DNA from: an uncultured Flavobacteriaceae bacterium
GTDB lineage: Bacteria; Bacteroidota; Bacteroidia; Flavobacteriales; Flavobacteriaceae
Direction of reading: 5' to 3'
Assembly: GCA_913031655.1 (NCBI GenBank)
Contig: CAJWFY010000015.1
Location: 1-18,037 of the forward strand
Length of the DNA: 18,037 nt
The notes beneath the pieces were generated by a model, which did not search any database, was not told the origin of the DNA, and was given only the letters and a program-made list of their open reading frames with translations. Below are positions 1 to 8,156 of this stretch, piece after piece (position 1 is the first letter of the stretch; every line of letters begins with the position of its first letter). Both the position numbers and the translations under genes were made by a program.

Positions 1-1
1 G

Positions 2-86
2 CGGAGAAGAAGGGATTCGAACCCCTGGTACCTTGCAGTACGCTAGTTTTCAAGACTAGTGCATTCGACCACTCTGCCACTTCTCC
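2..86 (-). tRNA. tRNA-Ser(UGA)
   Basis: A class II tRNA read on the minus strand. The acceptor arms GGAGAAG (80-86) and CTTCTCC (3-9) pair fully, followed by discriminator G at 2. The anticodon stem CTAGT/ACTAG encloses the loop CTTGAAA, with anticodon TGA (complement of 50-52). The T-arm GGTTCGAATCC is intact and a long variable arm lies between, as expected for serine. It decodes UCA and related serine codons. Base 1 complements to C, so whether CCA is encoded cannot be seen because the window ends there. Confidence 0.97.
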
Positions 87-95
87 AATCGAGTG

Positions 96-126
96 CAAAT
101 ATAACTTCCTTTTTATTTTGACCCAA
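96..126 (-). promoter_or_regulatory. Promoter for tRNA-Ser
   Basis: On the minus strand a TTG (124-126) is followed after 20 bases by TATATTTG (96-103). This fits the Flavobacterium pattern TTG-N17-23-TAnnTTTG. The -7 box ends 9 bases before the mature tRNA 5' end at 86, a sensible distance for a short precursor leader. Confidence 0.65.
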
Positions 127-160
127 TTTTATTTAATAAATTATATAAATACCTTTTCAC

Positions 161-168
161 TACATTTG
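161..168 (+). promoter_or_regulatory. -7 promoter box of the TauE/SafE permease gene
   Basis: TACATTTG is an exact TAnnTTTG match. Only four bases separate it from the ATG at 173, so transcription would begin at or next to the start codon. No TTG occurs at the usual 17-23 base spacing upstream, so the -33 element is weak or absent. Confidence 0.5.
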
Positions 169-172
169 AAAT

Positions 173-937
173 ATGTTAGATTTTGATCTGTCATTATGGG
201 TATATCCTTTGCTGATATTTGTAGGTTTTATTGCAGGATTTATGAATACAATGGCTGGTGGAGGTTCTTTACTTACGCTTCCTTTATTAATTTTTCTAGG
301 ATTACCTGCTGCAGTTGCTAACGGAACTAACAGGGTAGCTATATTAATGTCTACATCGTCTGCAACTCTTGGTTTTAAGAGTAAAAACGTTTCTACTTTT
401 CCATTTAATATTTATTTAGGCATTTCAGGTCTTTTTGGAGCTTTAATAGGAGCTAAATTAGCTATTGAGATTGATGGTGATTTATTTAATAAAATATTAG
501 CTGTTATAATGATTGTAGTTGTTGGTTTAATTGTATTTAAACCAAGTATTGATCATAATGATCTATTGGAAAGGTTAACAGGAAAACATCTTTTTGTTTC
601 TATTCTTGCATTTTTTTTTATTGGTGTTTATGGAGGATTTATAAACGCAGGCATTGGTTTTGTGATTATGTTGTTTTTACACTATTACAATAGATTGAGT
701 TTAGTTAAGGTTAATTCTGCTAAAGTTGTAATTGTTATGATTTACACCTTAGGAGCTTTGATAACTTTTGCACTGGCAGATAAGGTCAATTGGACTTTTG
801 GTTTATTTCTTGCTTTAGGTAATTTTTTAGGTGGATGGACGTCAAGTAGATGGTCTGTTAAAAAAGGAGAGAAATCAATTAAAGTTTTTTTAATAGTAAT
901 GGTAGTACTAATGTCAATAAAGCTTTGGTTTTTTTAG
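173..937 (+). CDS. TauE/SafE (TSUP) family membrane permease
   Basis: A 254-residue integral membrane protein with about eight hydrophobic segments. It shows the internal duplication typical of the TSUP family: an N-terminal repeat with GFxNTMAGGGSLLTLP (about residues 22-37) and NGTNR (50-54), and a second repeat starting near residue 147 with GVYGGFINAGIGF followed by a VNSAK segment. Family members export or import sulfite, sulfoacetate, sulfonates or other organic anions across the inner membrane. The substrate cannot be told from sequence, and no sulfur-metabolism gene is nearby. The ATG at 173 lies just after a good -7 box. The gene ends with TAG at 935-937, overlapping the stop of convergent ribB by four bases. 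Confidence 0.88.
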   Translation: MLDFDLSLWVYPLLIFVGFIAGFMNTMAGGGSLLTLPLLIFLGLPAAVANGTNRVAILMSTSSATLGFKSKNVSTFPFNIYLGISGLFGALIGAKLAIEIDGDLFNKILAVIMIVVVGLIVFKPSIDHNDLLERLTGKHLFVSILAFFFIGVYGGFINAGIGFVIMLFLHYYNRLSLVKVNSAKVVIVMIYTLGALITFALADKVNWTFGLFLALGNFLGGWTSSRWSVKKGEKSIKVFLIVMVVLMSIKLWFF

Positions 938-2073
938 TAATTGATATACTCTACAATTTCTAGACCATAACCAATCATTCCAATCCTTTTTATTTGAGTA
1001 CTATTTGTAAGCAATTGTATTTTATTAACCTTCAACTCATGAAGAATTTGCGCTCCAATTCCAAAATCTTTCTCATCCATTTGAATAGGTTGAGATTTTA
1101 TGATATTTTTTGACTGAATTGATTTCAACTTATTTAACCTAAATAATATATTACTAGGATTAGGTGTTTGATTTATAAAGACAATAACTCCATTTTTATT
1201 TGAATTAATTTTTTTAAAAATATTTTCAAAAGTTCTATCTGAATCAGAAGTTAAAGATGTCAGTAGATCATTGTTGGTTAATGACGAGTTTATTCGAACG
1301 TGAACAGGATCATTACTTTCCCAATCTCCTTTAGTTAAAGCTATATGGACTTGATTGTTATTTGTTTGTTGAAAAGCATGTAATTTAAATTCTCCAAACC
1401 TAGTATTAAAATCAAAGGAATCCTTTTTAGAAATAAGGCTATCATGTTTCATTCTAAAGGCAACTAAATCTTCGATAGAGACAACTTTTAAGTCAAGTTT
1501 CTTAGCAATTATAATTAAATCTGGCAATCTAGCCATAGATCCGTCTTCAATCATTATTTCACATATAACGCCAGCTGGTGAATATCCCGCAAGTCTTGCA
1601 AAATCAATAGCAGCTTCCGTGTGTCCAGTTCTTCTAAGTACTCCACCATCTTTAGCAATTAAAGGAAATATATGTCCTGGTCTAGCTAAATCATCACTTT
1701 TTGTGTTTTTACCTACTATAGCCTTAATTGTTTTTGATCTATCTGAGGCTGATATTCCTGACGTAACTCCGTTTCCTCTTAAATCTACTGAAACAGTAAA
1801 AGCTGTATCCATAGGATCCGTATTGTTTGTCACCATAGGATTTAAATTAAGTTCCTTTGATCTGCTTTCAGTCAAAGGGACACATATTAATCCTCTTCCG
1901 TGTTTGGCCATAAAATTTATTATTTCAGGCGTAACTAAGTCTGCAGCACAAACAAAATCTCCTTCATTTTCTCTGTTTTCATCATCAACAACTATTATTA
2001 TTTTACCAGCTTTTATATCTTCAATAGCTTCTTTAATAGTGTTTAATTTTATTGTATTTCTTGTTGTAGACAT
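934..2073 (-). CDS. ribB: 3,4-dihydroxy-2-butanone-4-phosphate synthase with degenerate GTP cyclohydrolase II-like tail
   Basis: A 379-residue riboflavin-pathway enzyme that converts ribulose 5-phosphate to 3,4-dihydroxy-2-butanone 4-phosphate plus formate. The N-terminal domain (about 1-207) is intact: DDENRENEGD at 30-39, GVTSGISASDR at 102-112, RPGHIFPL at 131-138, and HTEAAID at 151-157 with the catalytic His. The C-terminal domain (about 221-379) has the fold signature of GTP cyclohydrolase II (TRFGEF, HIALTKGD, FGIGAQIL, LLTN). However, it contains no cysteine at all after residue 171. The zinc ligands of the normal ECLTG...RCDC motif read as Ser, and QEGRGIG is not recognisable. It is therefore probably DHBP synthase only, with GTP cyclohydrolase II encoded elsewhere. 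It is last in the ftsK operon, 19 bases after the LptF/G gene. Its upstream A-rich stretch lacks an SD sequence. Confidence 0.93.
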   Translation of the reverse strand: MSTTRNTIKLNTIKEAIEDIKAGKIIIVVDDENRENEGDFVCAADLVTPEIINFMAKHGRGLICVPLTESRSKELNLNPMVTNNTDPMDTAFTVSVDLRGNGVTSGISASDRSKTIKAIVGKNTKSDDLARPGHIFPLIAKDGGVLRRTGHTEAAIDFARLAGYSPAGVICEIMIEDGSMARLPDLIIIAKKLDLKVVSIEDLVAFRMKHDSLISKKDSFDFNTRFGEFKLHAFQQTNNNQVHIALTKGDWESNDPVHVRINSSLTNNDLLTSLTSDSDRTFENIFKKINSNKNGVIVFINQTPNPSNILFRLNKLKSIQSKNIIKSQPIQMDEKDFGIGAQILHELKVNKIQLLTNSTQIKRIGMIGYGLEIVEYINY

Positions 2074-2092
2074 TTTTTAAATATAAGGTGTT

Positions 2093-3544
2093 TTAAGCTT
2101 TTTTTAATGATAAAATTTTGTTTATAATAACTTGAAATGGATAGGTTATTTTGTCAAAATTAATTATTGATTTATCAGAGGAAGCTCTCCATATTAAATA
2201 CATTCCCAGGGGAAGCATTATCAAATTTGGTATCCAGCTAGCTATTAGTGAATCTACACTTCCATCTTCGGCAGCATTTCTACTAAAAGTTCCTAGAAAA
2301 TGATAACTCAAAAAAAGTATTAAAGAAATAACCATAGGAAGACCAAAACCACCTTTCCTTATAATTGCACCTAAAGGAGCACCAACAAAAAATAAAATTA
2401 AGGAGCTTAATGCTAACGCATATTTATCAAATAAATTTGATTTATGAAGGTTAATTATTTTTTCTTTTATAAAAAAAGTATTTTTTTGATTTAACAAAAC
2501 TTGTTTTTGACTTTTAAGCACATTTAAAACAGCGTTAACTATATTTATCTGTATGTCTTTAGGATAATCATTTAAATGATTTCTGTAGTCGCTATAAAGA
2601 TCTTTACTTATGTTTTTATTATCAACTCTAACGATGCTTTGAAAATTTGTTATTCCTGTTCTAGTATAAAAATTTTTTCCAAAGTTTTCGTATCTAAAAG
2701 CTAATTTTTCAGATAATGAATCGATACTAAACCTTAATTGTGATACGTTTTGCATTCTAAAGGTGTTACTATACTTTTCATCATCAAAATCTACCTGATT
2801 GAATTCGCTTAAATCTATATTCATTATATATTTTTCGAAAGAAACGTAAGTGTGAGGAACAAATTGCTTATTGTTTGGCCTTCTACTTTCTATGTCTTGA
2901 TATCTTTTTCCATTTTTCAAAACTAATTTTAAAACCTTTTCCGATTCGTTCGAGATTAACTCACCACTCTCTGCCTTTATAACCAATGTGTTTTTTGAAT
3001 TAAAATTATTTGTATGAATAATTACATCTTCTAAAAGCGTGTTGTTTGGTCCGTGTTTTCTAGCAACTTTAATATTCATCATGTTAATGTCATTAAAAAC
3101 ACCTTCAGTAATTGCTAAAGCTGGTTTTAATTTGGCTAAATTTTTTCTAAGGTTGTATGATTTAAATTCAGCAAATGGTATTAAAGTGTTAGCTATAAAA
3201 AACATTCCAACACATAGTATCAAGTTAAATACTATAATACTTTTCATTGCAGTAAAAAGTGACATCCCAGAAGACTTAATTGCTGCTAGCTCATATTGCT
3301 CAGAAAGATTGCCAAATGTCATTATAGAAGCTAACAAGACTGTTAGAGGAAGTACTAAGGGAAGTAACTTTGGAGAATAAAATAATAAGAATTTAAATAA
3401 AATCTCAAAATCCACTTCTTTTCCTGCTAAATCATCAATAAAGACCCATATTATCTGAATTAAGAAAATGAACATTAAAATAAAGAAGAAACTAAAGAAT
3501 GTTTTTAAATAGGATGTTAATATATATTTATGAAGAATCTTCAT
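2093..3544 (-). CDS. LptF/LptG family LPS-export permease (YjgP/YjgQ)
   Basis: A 483-residue inner-membrane protein of the LptF/LptG family, the transmembrane half of the LptB2FG transporter that extracts lipopolysaccharide for transport to the outer membrane. Three membrane segments lie near the N terminus (about 12-36, 52-76, 102-124), followed by a large periplasmic beta-jellyroll region (about 130-370), then three C-terminal segments (about 374-395, 400-421, 433-454). The family motif GAPLGAIIRKGG is at 388-399. Bacteroidota members are hard to assign to LptF or LptG, so no symbol is given. It starts four bases after the lolA-like stop, implying translational coupling, and sits upstream of ribB. 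Confidence 0.92.
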   Translation of the reverse strand: MKILHKYILTSYLKTFFSFFFILMFIFLIQIIWVFIDDLAGKEVDFEILFKFLLFYSPKLLPLVLPLTVLLASIMTFGNLSEQYELAAIKSSGMSLFTAMKSIIVFNLILCVGMFFIANTLIPFAEFKSYNLRKNLAKLKPALAITEGVFNDINMMNIKVARKHGPNNTLLEDVIIHTNNFNSKNTLVIKAESGELISNESEKVLKLVLKNGKRYQDIESRRPNNKQFVPHTYVSFEKYIMNIDLSEFNQVDFDDEKYSNTFRMQNVSQLRFSIDSLSEKLAFRYENFGKNFYTRTGITNFQSIVRVDNKNISKDLYSDYRNHLNDYPKDIQINIVNAVLNVLKSQKQVLLNQKNTFFIKEKIINLHKSNLFDKYALALSSLILFFVGAPLGAIIRKGGFGLPMVISLILFLSYHFLGTFSRNAAEDGSVDSLIASWIPNLIMLPLGMYLIWRASSDKSIINFDKITYPFQVIINKILSLKKA

Positions 3545-3548
3545 TTTT

Positions 3549-4187
3549 TTAAAGATTTTCTATATAATAATTTTCATACTTACTTTTATCAAAAAGAAAT
3601 GTTTTTTCATTGATCAAAGGGTTATAAGTAATACTATTTACTTTAAGAATTGTTTTAGTTTTATTTTTTCCAATTTCAACTAACTTAGATATGTTGTAAT
3701 CACTAATGTCAATTCCTAGTAAGAGATGACTTATTTCAGAGTTAGAGTCAATTGGTATAAGTTTTATAAATTGAATCTTATCCTTGTTATTAATTTCAAG
3801 TCTGTCCCAAAGCAATAAGTATCCAGTCCTATAAAAATTTAATAATTGTGATGGTTTTATAGTTTGCTCATCTTCATCGTCTACAGTTGAAATTATTACT
3901 TCTTCATTTTCATCAACAATTGTATAAATATATTTAGAATCACAAATTTGTGATATTCCCATGAAGTTTAATACATAACTGTCTTCTTTAATTATAACAG
4001 AGCCTTTAGAGTCTTGATTGATCCCTTCAAGTTTATTTTCTAAAGTATAAGTAAAATCAATTTTATAACTTTTAGATTGATCAATTTTCTGCGAAACTTT
4101 ATTTAATAAATTATCTGCTTTAATATCATTTTGAGCGTAAAGGGTGCTTATGACAAGTAATAAATTAAATATTAAAACATTTTTCAT
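3549..4187 (-). CDS. lolA: LolA-like outer-membrane lipoprotein carrier protein
   Basis: A 212-residue protein beginning with a clear signal peptide (hydrophobic 4-17, likely cleavage after Ala18 at LYA-QN), so periplasmic. The body matches the LolA/LolA-like pattern: an N-terminal KIDQSKSYKIDFTYTLEN strand region, a GSVIIKEDSYVL segment, and predominantly beta structure with a late strand segment at LKVNSITYNPLI. LolA ferries lipoproteins from the Lol ABC transporter to the outer membrane through a hydrophobic cavity. Its ATG overlaps the ftsK stop by one base (TAATG), a strong sign of translational coupling, and the LptF/G gene follows after four bases. Sequence divergence is high in this family, so the assignment rests partly on the operon context. 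Confidence 0.8.
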   Translation of the reverse strand: MKNVLIFNLLLVISTLYAQNDIKADNLLNKVSQKIDQSKSYKIDFTYTLENKLEGINQDSKGSVIIKEDSYVLNFMGISQICDSKYIYTIVDENEEVIISTVDDEDEQTIKPSQLLNFYRTGYLLLWDRLEINNKDKIQFIKLIPIDSNSEISHLLLGIDISDYNISKLVEIGKNKTKTILKVNSITYNPLINEKTFLFDKSKYENYYIENL

Positions 4188-6547
4188 TAATTATTTTTTT
4201 CGTTTTCTAAAAAGGCATTTAATGAAGCAAGATCAGGAATTATAACTTCTCTCGCTTTACTTCCTTCAAATGTTCCAACTATACCAGCTGCTTCTAATTG
4301 ATCTATTATTCTTCCTGCTCTATTATAACCTAGTTTCATTTTTCTTTGAAGAAGAGATGCAGAACCCTGTTGCGCAATTACTATCACTTCTGCTGCTTCT
4401 TTAAATAAGACGTCTCTATCGTCAATGTTATTATCCATTGAATTAGAACTTTCTTCACCAATATATTCTGGTAATTCATATGCTGTAGCGTAAGCTTTTT
4501 GAGACCCTATGAAATCAGTAATTTTTTGAATTTCTGGTGTGTCTACAAAAGCACATTGTATTCTTATAAGTTCATTACCTTGAGTATACAGCATATCACC
4601 ACGACCTATTAACTGATCAGCTCCACCGCTATCTAAAATTGTTCTTGAATCAATTTTAGATGTTACTCTAAAAGCTATTCTAGCAGGAAAATTTGCTTTT
4701 ATAATTCCAGTAATTACATTTACTGATGGTCTTTGAGTTGCGATTATTAAATGAATACCTACAGCACGAGCTAATTGTGCTAGTCTAGCTATCGGAGTTT
4801 CTACTTCTTTTCCAGCAGTCATTATTAAATCTGCAAATTCATCTATTATTAATACTATATAGGGTAAAAAAACATTTCCAGAGTCTGGATTTAGTTTCCT
4901 TTGTTTAAACTTGGTGTTGTATTCTTTAATATTTCTACATAAAGCATTTTTAAGCATTTCATAACGATTATCCATTTCTATACAAAGAGAATTCAATGTC
5001 TTTATAACAGCTTTATTATCAGTAATAATAGCTTCGTCAGTATCAGGTAATTTTGCTAAGTAATGTCTTTCGATTTTATTAAATAGAGTTAATTCTACTT
5101 TTTTGGGGTCTACAAGTACAAATTTAACTTCTGAGGGATGTTTTTTATATATTAATGATGTTAATACTGCATTTAAACCAACTGACTTTCCTTGACCAGT
5201 AGCTCCAGCCATTAGTAAGTGAGGCATTTTTGCTAAATCAACTACATAGGACTCATTACTAATTGTTTTTCCTAAAACTAATGGAAGTTCCATTTCTGAT
5301 TCTTGGAAGTTTTTAGAAGCAACTACAGAACGCATTGAAACAATCGTTGAATTTTTGTTAGGAACTTCTATCCCAATAGTACCCTTTCCTGGAATAGGCG
5401 CAATTATCCTGATCCCTAGTGCAGATAGAGATAAAGCTATGTCATCTTCTAAATTTTTAATTTTAGAAATTCTAACACCAGCTTCTGGAACTATTTCATA
5501 TAATGTAACAGTAGGGCCAATGGTGGCTTTTATTTGATCAATTTCAATTTTATAATTTTTTAAAGTTTCAATTATTTTCTCTTTATTTTCTTCTAATTCT
5601 TCTTCGTTTATAGTGATGACACCACCATTATCGTAATCTTTTAGTAGATCGATTGAGGGAGTTTGAAAGTTTTTTAGCTCTAGTGTATGATCGTATTCAC
5701 CAAATTTTTTAACTAAATTTTTAGCAATAGAATCTTCATCTAATGTTTCTTCTTTTTTATTGGTCTCAATTTCTATTTCAATATTATCCTCAATTTTTAA
5801 ATCTTCTTTTACATTAGATTTATTTATAGAAGAGAAATTTTCTATTGTTGGCTTTAGATTTTCTTTTTTTACTTTAAATTTTGATTCCGATTCTAAATTT
5901 AAATTGATGTCAGTATTAATACTCTGCTTTTGAGCTGCAATATTTTCTTCATTTGTATCAAATGATTTTTTGTTTTTTATCCAAAGTGTTTTAATCCAAT
6001 TATATACATTCTCAGGCGTTAAATTAATTCTAATAACTAAATATGAAAATAAACCAAAAACTAATATTGATATAATACCAATTTCTCCTGTATATATAGA
6101 TATAAGTTCGGTTAACTCATATCCAATTGATCCAGCTAAAAGTTTGTTTGAGAAAAAATATCCAAAGAAAACTGAAAACCAAATCATTATTAACACTCCC
6201 CAAACCCATTTATTTACAAGTTTTTTTGAATTAGCTCCAACAAAATAAGAAAGTCCAGTTATTAACAATAAAATTGAGAATATAAAGGAAGCTACTCCAA
6301 ACATTCTATAAATTAAAAAATGACTTAAAAGAGCGCCAAATTTTTTAGCAATATTAATTGAATCAATTTCTTTATTGAAAAAATTTTCGAGATCAGATTG
6401 GTCAACTCTCCAAGTATTAAAATAGGATAATAATGAAGCGAAAGTTAGAATTGAAAATAAAATCAAAAAAACACCTAACATTATCTGTTGACTACGACTT
6501 AATGTAAATGTTTCCTTAAAGTTTAATTTGTTACTAGTTTTAGCCAT
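4187..6547 (-). CDS. ftsK: DNA translocase FtsK
   Basis: A 786-residue divisome DNA pump that clears chromosome termini from the septum and helps dimer resolution. Four membrane segments (about 23-43, 80-103, 113-133, 156-173) are followed by a charged low-complexity linker (about 195-275) that is short compared with E. coli FtsK. The alpha/beta motor holds Walker A GATGQGKS at 448-455 and Walker B VLIIDE at 565-570, with ARAVGIHLIIATQRP at 593-607. The C-terminal gamma winged-helix domain (about 708-776), which reads polar DNA motifs in other bacteria, is present and complete. It heads the operon ftsK-lolA-lptF/G-ribB, with a possible promoter 14 bases upstream of the ATG. Confidence 0.97.
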   Translation of the reverse strand: MAKTSNKLNFKETFTLSRSQQIMLGVFLILFSILTFASLLSYFNTWRVDQSDLENFFNKEIDSINIAKKFGALLSHFLIYRMFGVASFIFSILLLITGLSYFVGANSKKLVNKWVWGVLIMIWFSVFFGYFFSNKLLAGSIGYELTELISIYTGEIGIISILVFGLFSYLVIRINLTPENVYNWIKTLWIKNKKSFDTNEENIAAQKQSINTDINLNLESESKFKVKKENLKPTIENFSSINKSNVKEDLKIEDNIEIEIETNKKEETLDEDSIAKNLVKKFGEYDHTLELKNFQTPSIDLLKDYDNGGVITINEEELEENKEKIIETLKNYKIEIDQIKATIGPTVTLYEIVPEAGVRISKIKNLEDDIALSLSALGIRIIAPIPGKGTIGIEVPNKNSTIVSMRSVVASKNFQESEMELPLVLGKTISNESYVVDLAKMPHLLMAGATGQGKSVGLNAVLTSLIYKKHPSEVKFVLVDPKKVELTLFNKIERHYLAKLPDTDEAIITDNKAVIKTLNSLCIEMDNRYEMLKNALCRNIKEYNTKFKQRKLNPDSGNVFLPYIVLIIDEFADLIMTAGKEVETPIARLAQLARAVGIHLIIATQRPSVNVITGIIKANFPARIAFRVTSKIDSRTILDSGGADQLIGRGDMLYTQGNELIRIQCAFVDTPEIQKITDFIGSQKAYATAYELPEYIGEESSNSMDNNIDDRDVLFKEAAEVIVIAQQGSASLLQRKMKLGYNRAGRIIDQLEAAGIVGTFEGSKAREVIIPDLASLNAFLENEKNN

Positions 6548-6560
6548 AATTTAAGAATAA

Positions 6561-6568
6561 CAAAAGTA
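6561..6568 (-). promoter_or_regulatory. Possible -7 promoter box for the ftsK operon
   Basis: The minus strand reads TACTTTTG, an exact TAnnTTTG match, 13 bases upstream of the ftsK ATG in the 43-bp gap after the nhaC-family gene. No TTG lies at 17-23 bases spacing, so the promoter is only partly supported. Read-through from the antiporter gene is an alternative. Confidence 0.4.
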
Positions 6569-6590
6569 AAGATTTAAATTTAAAAGTATA

Positions 6591-8057
6591 TTAAACTGTT
6601 TTAATATCTAATTTTTTAATTTTAATATTTAATGCAGCAAAAAATAAAGTCATAAAAAAACTAAGCCAATTAAAAATAGCATAAATAAAATAATCAAAAA
6701 CACTTACGCCTAATACTGTTGATTGATAAGCTCCGCAAGTATTCCAAGGAATTAAAACAGATGTGACTGTTCCTGTGTCTTCAAGTGTTCTACTTAAGTT
6801 TTCTGGAGCTAAGTTCTTATCCTTGTAAGCTTTAGAAAACATTTTACCAGGTATTACTATGGACAAATATTGATCAGAAGCAGTTAGGTTAAGTACTAAA
6901 CAGCTTCCAGCTGTACTAGCAAATAATGAAAATGTAGACTTGCCTAATTCCAAAAGAGAATTGCTTATTTTATTTAAAGAACCAATAGCTTCCATAATTC
7001 CTCCAAATACCATTGCACATATTACTAGCCAAATTGTATTAAGCATTCCTTTCATTCCTCCGCTAGTAAATAAATCGTTTAAATCAGGATTTCCAGACTC
7101 TATAGAAGTATCAACTGTGATTGCATTTAAAATGGAAACATATGCATCCTTTATTGTTAGTGTGCTTGATCCCGATATTTGCTTTAGAACTTCAGGTTGA
7201 AAAATTACCGCAAATACTGCTCCTAGTATTGTTCCAATAAATAAAGCTATTAATGGAGGGGTTTTTTTAAATATCATAAAAACTACAATAATTGGTACAA
7301 TAAAAACTAAAGGGTTTATATTAAACGTATTACTTATAGTATTGATTAAAACTTCATTATCTGTAGGTCCTGTTGAAACAACAAAAAAGTTTATTACTAT
7401 AAATACAATTAAGGTTATAATAATTGTTGGAACTGTTGTTAGAGTTAAGTATTTAATATGAGTAAATAGATCAGATCCTGAAATTGCAGGAGCTAGATTT
7501 GTCGTATCACTTAATGGAGATAATTTATCTCCAAAATATGCACCTGAAATAATGGCACCTGCTGCCATGCCTGTAGGTATTCCAATAGCTTTAGATATTC
7601 CAATGAGTGCAATTCCTACAGTTGCAGATGTAGTCCAACTACTTCCTGTTGCTAAAGATATTATTGCACATATAACTACGCAAGATGGTAAAAAAACTGA
7701 AGGGTGAAGAATCTTTAATCCATAGTAAATCATTGAGGGTATAATTCCACTAATTAACCATGTTCCTGAAAGTGCTCCAACAAACAACAATATTAATATA
7801 GCTCCTGTTATAGACTTTAAGTTCATAGATACAACATCTATCATTGATTTGAAATCAATACCTTTTTTAAGCCCTATAATTGCAGCTACAGCTGCTCCAA
7901 TTAATAAAGTGAATTGATTGGAACCTGACATGGCGTCTTCTTTATAAACCCAAACATTATATGCTAATAAAATAACTAAAATAACTAATGGAGTAAGTGC
8001 TTCAAATAAAGTGATATTATAAATTTTATCATTTGTAATATTGGATTTTTTCATCAT
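6591..8057 (-). CDS. nhaC: NhaC family Na+/H+ antiporter
   Basis: A 488-residue, very hydrophobic inner-membrane transporter with about eleven to twelve predicted helices. Family signatures include ATGSSWTTSATVG at 136-148 and a GAYFGDKLSPLSDTTNLAP stretch at 172-190, conserved in NhaC antiporters, plus a repeat-related late segment LNLTASDQYLSIVIPGK. NhaC proteins exchange sodium for protons, and some relatives exchange malate and lactate, so the exact substrate is inferred. A sodium role would suit a marine cell. Two ATG codons are adjacent at the start (8055-8057 and 8052-8054); the first is taken. The gene is divergent from lpdA and ends 43 bases before ftsK on the same strand. Confidence 0.88.
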   Translation of the reverse strand: MMKKSNITNDKIYNITLFEALTPLVILVILLAYNVWVYKEDAMSGSNQFTLLIGAAVAAIIGLKKGIDFKSMIDVVSMNLKSITGAILILLFVGALSGTWLISGIIPSMIYYGLKILHPSVFLPSCVVICAIISLATGSSWTTSATVGIALIGISKAIGIPTGMAAGAIISGAYFGDKLSPLSDTTNLAPAISGSDLFTHIKYLTLTTVPTIIITLIVFIVINFFVVSTGPTDNEVLINTISNTFNINPLVFIVPIIVVFMIFKKTPPLIALFIGTILGAVFAVIFQPEVLKQISGSSTLTIKDAYVSILNAITVDTSIESGNPDLNDLFTSGGMKGMLNTIWLVICAMVFGGIMEAIGSLNKISNSLLELGKSTFSLFASTAGSCLVLNLTASDQYLSIVIPGKMFSKAYKDKNLAPENLSRTLEDTGTVTSVLIPWNTCGAYQSTVLGVSVFDYFIYAIFNWLSFFMTLFFAALNIKIKKLDIKTV

Positions 8058-8061
8058 AATG

Positions 8062-8094
8062 CTAATATAAGATTTACTTATAAAAATAATTCAA
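8062..8094 (-). promoter_or_regulatory. Possible promoter of the NhaC-family gene
   Basis: On the minus strand TTG (8092-8094) is followed after 22 bases by TATATTAG (8062-8069), seven of eight bases of the TAnnTTTG consensus. It lies four bases before the first ATG. The mismatch and the AT-rich background keep confidence low. Confidence 0.3.
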
Positions 8095-8137
8095 CTTTTA
8101 ATCTAATGATTATAATTAAATAAAATAAAAACATTTG

Positions 8138-8145
8138 TACTTTTG
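8138..8145 (+). promoter_or_regulatory. -7 promoter box of lpdA
   Basis: TACTTTTG is an exact TAnnTTTG match, followed after 11 A-rich bases by the lpdA ATG at 8157. No TTG stands at the expected -33 distance. The predicted leader is very short and has no SD sequence. Confidence 0.5.
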
Positions 8146-8156
8146 AAAAAAAAACA

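Noticed and set aside
1619..2080. A 153-codon plus-strand open frame opposite ribB
   Set aside because: It is antisense to the conserved DHBP synthase domain, has no family resemblance, and is explained by codon bias of the true gene.
6572..6583. Self-complementary AT-only stretch between the nhaC-family gene and ftsK
   Set aside because: Pure A/T palindromes of this size are expected by chance in such AT-rich DNA, and nothing else supports a binding site.
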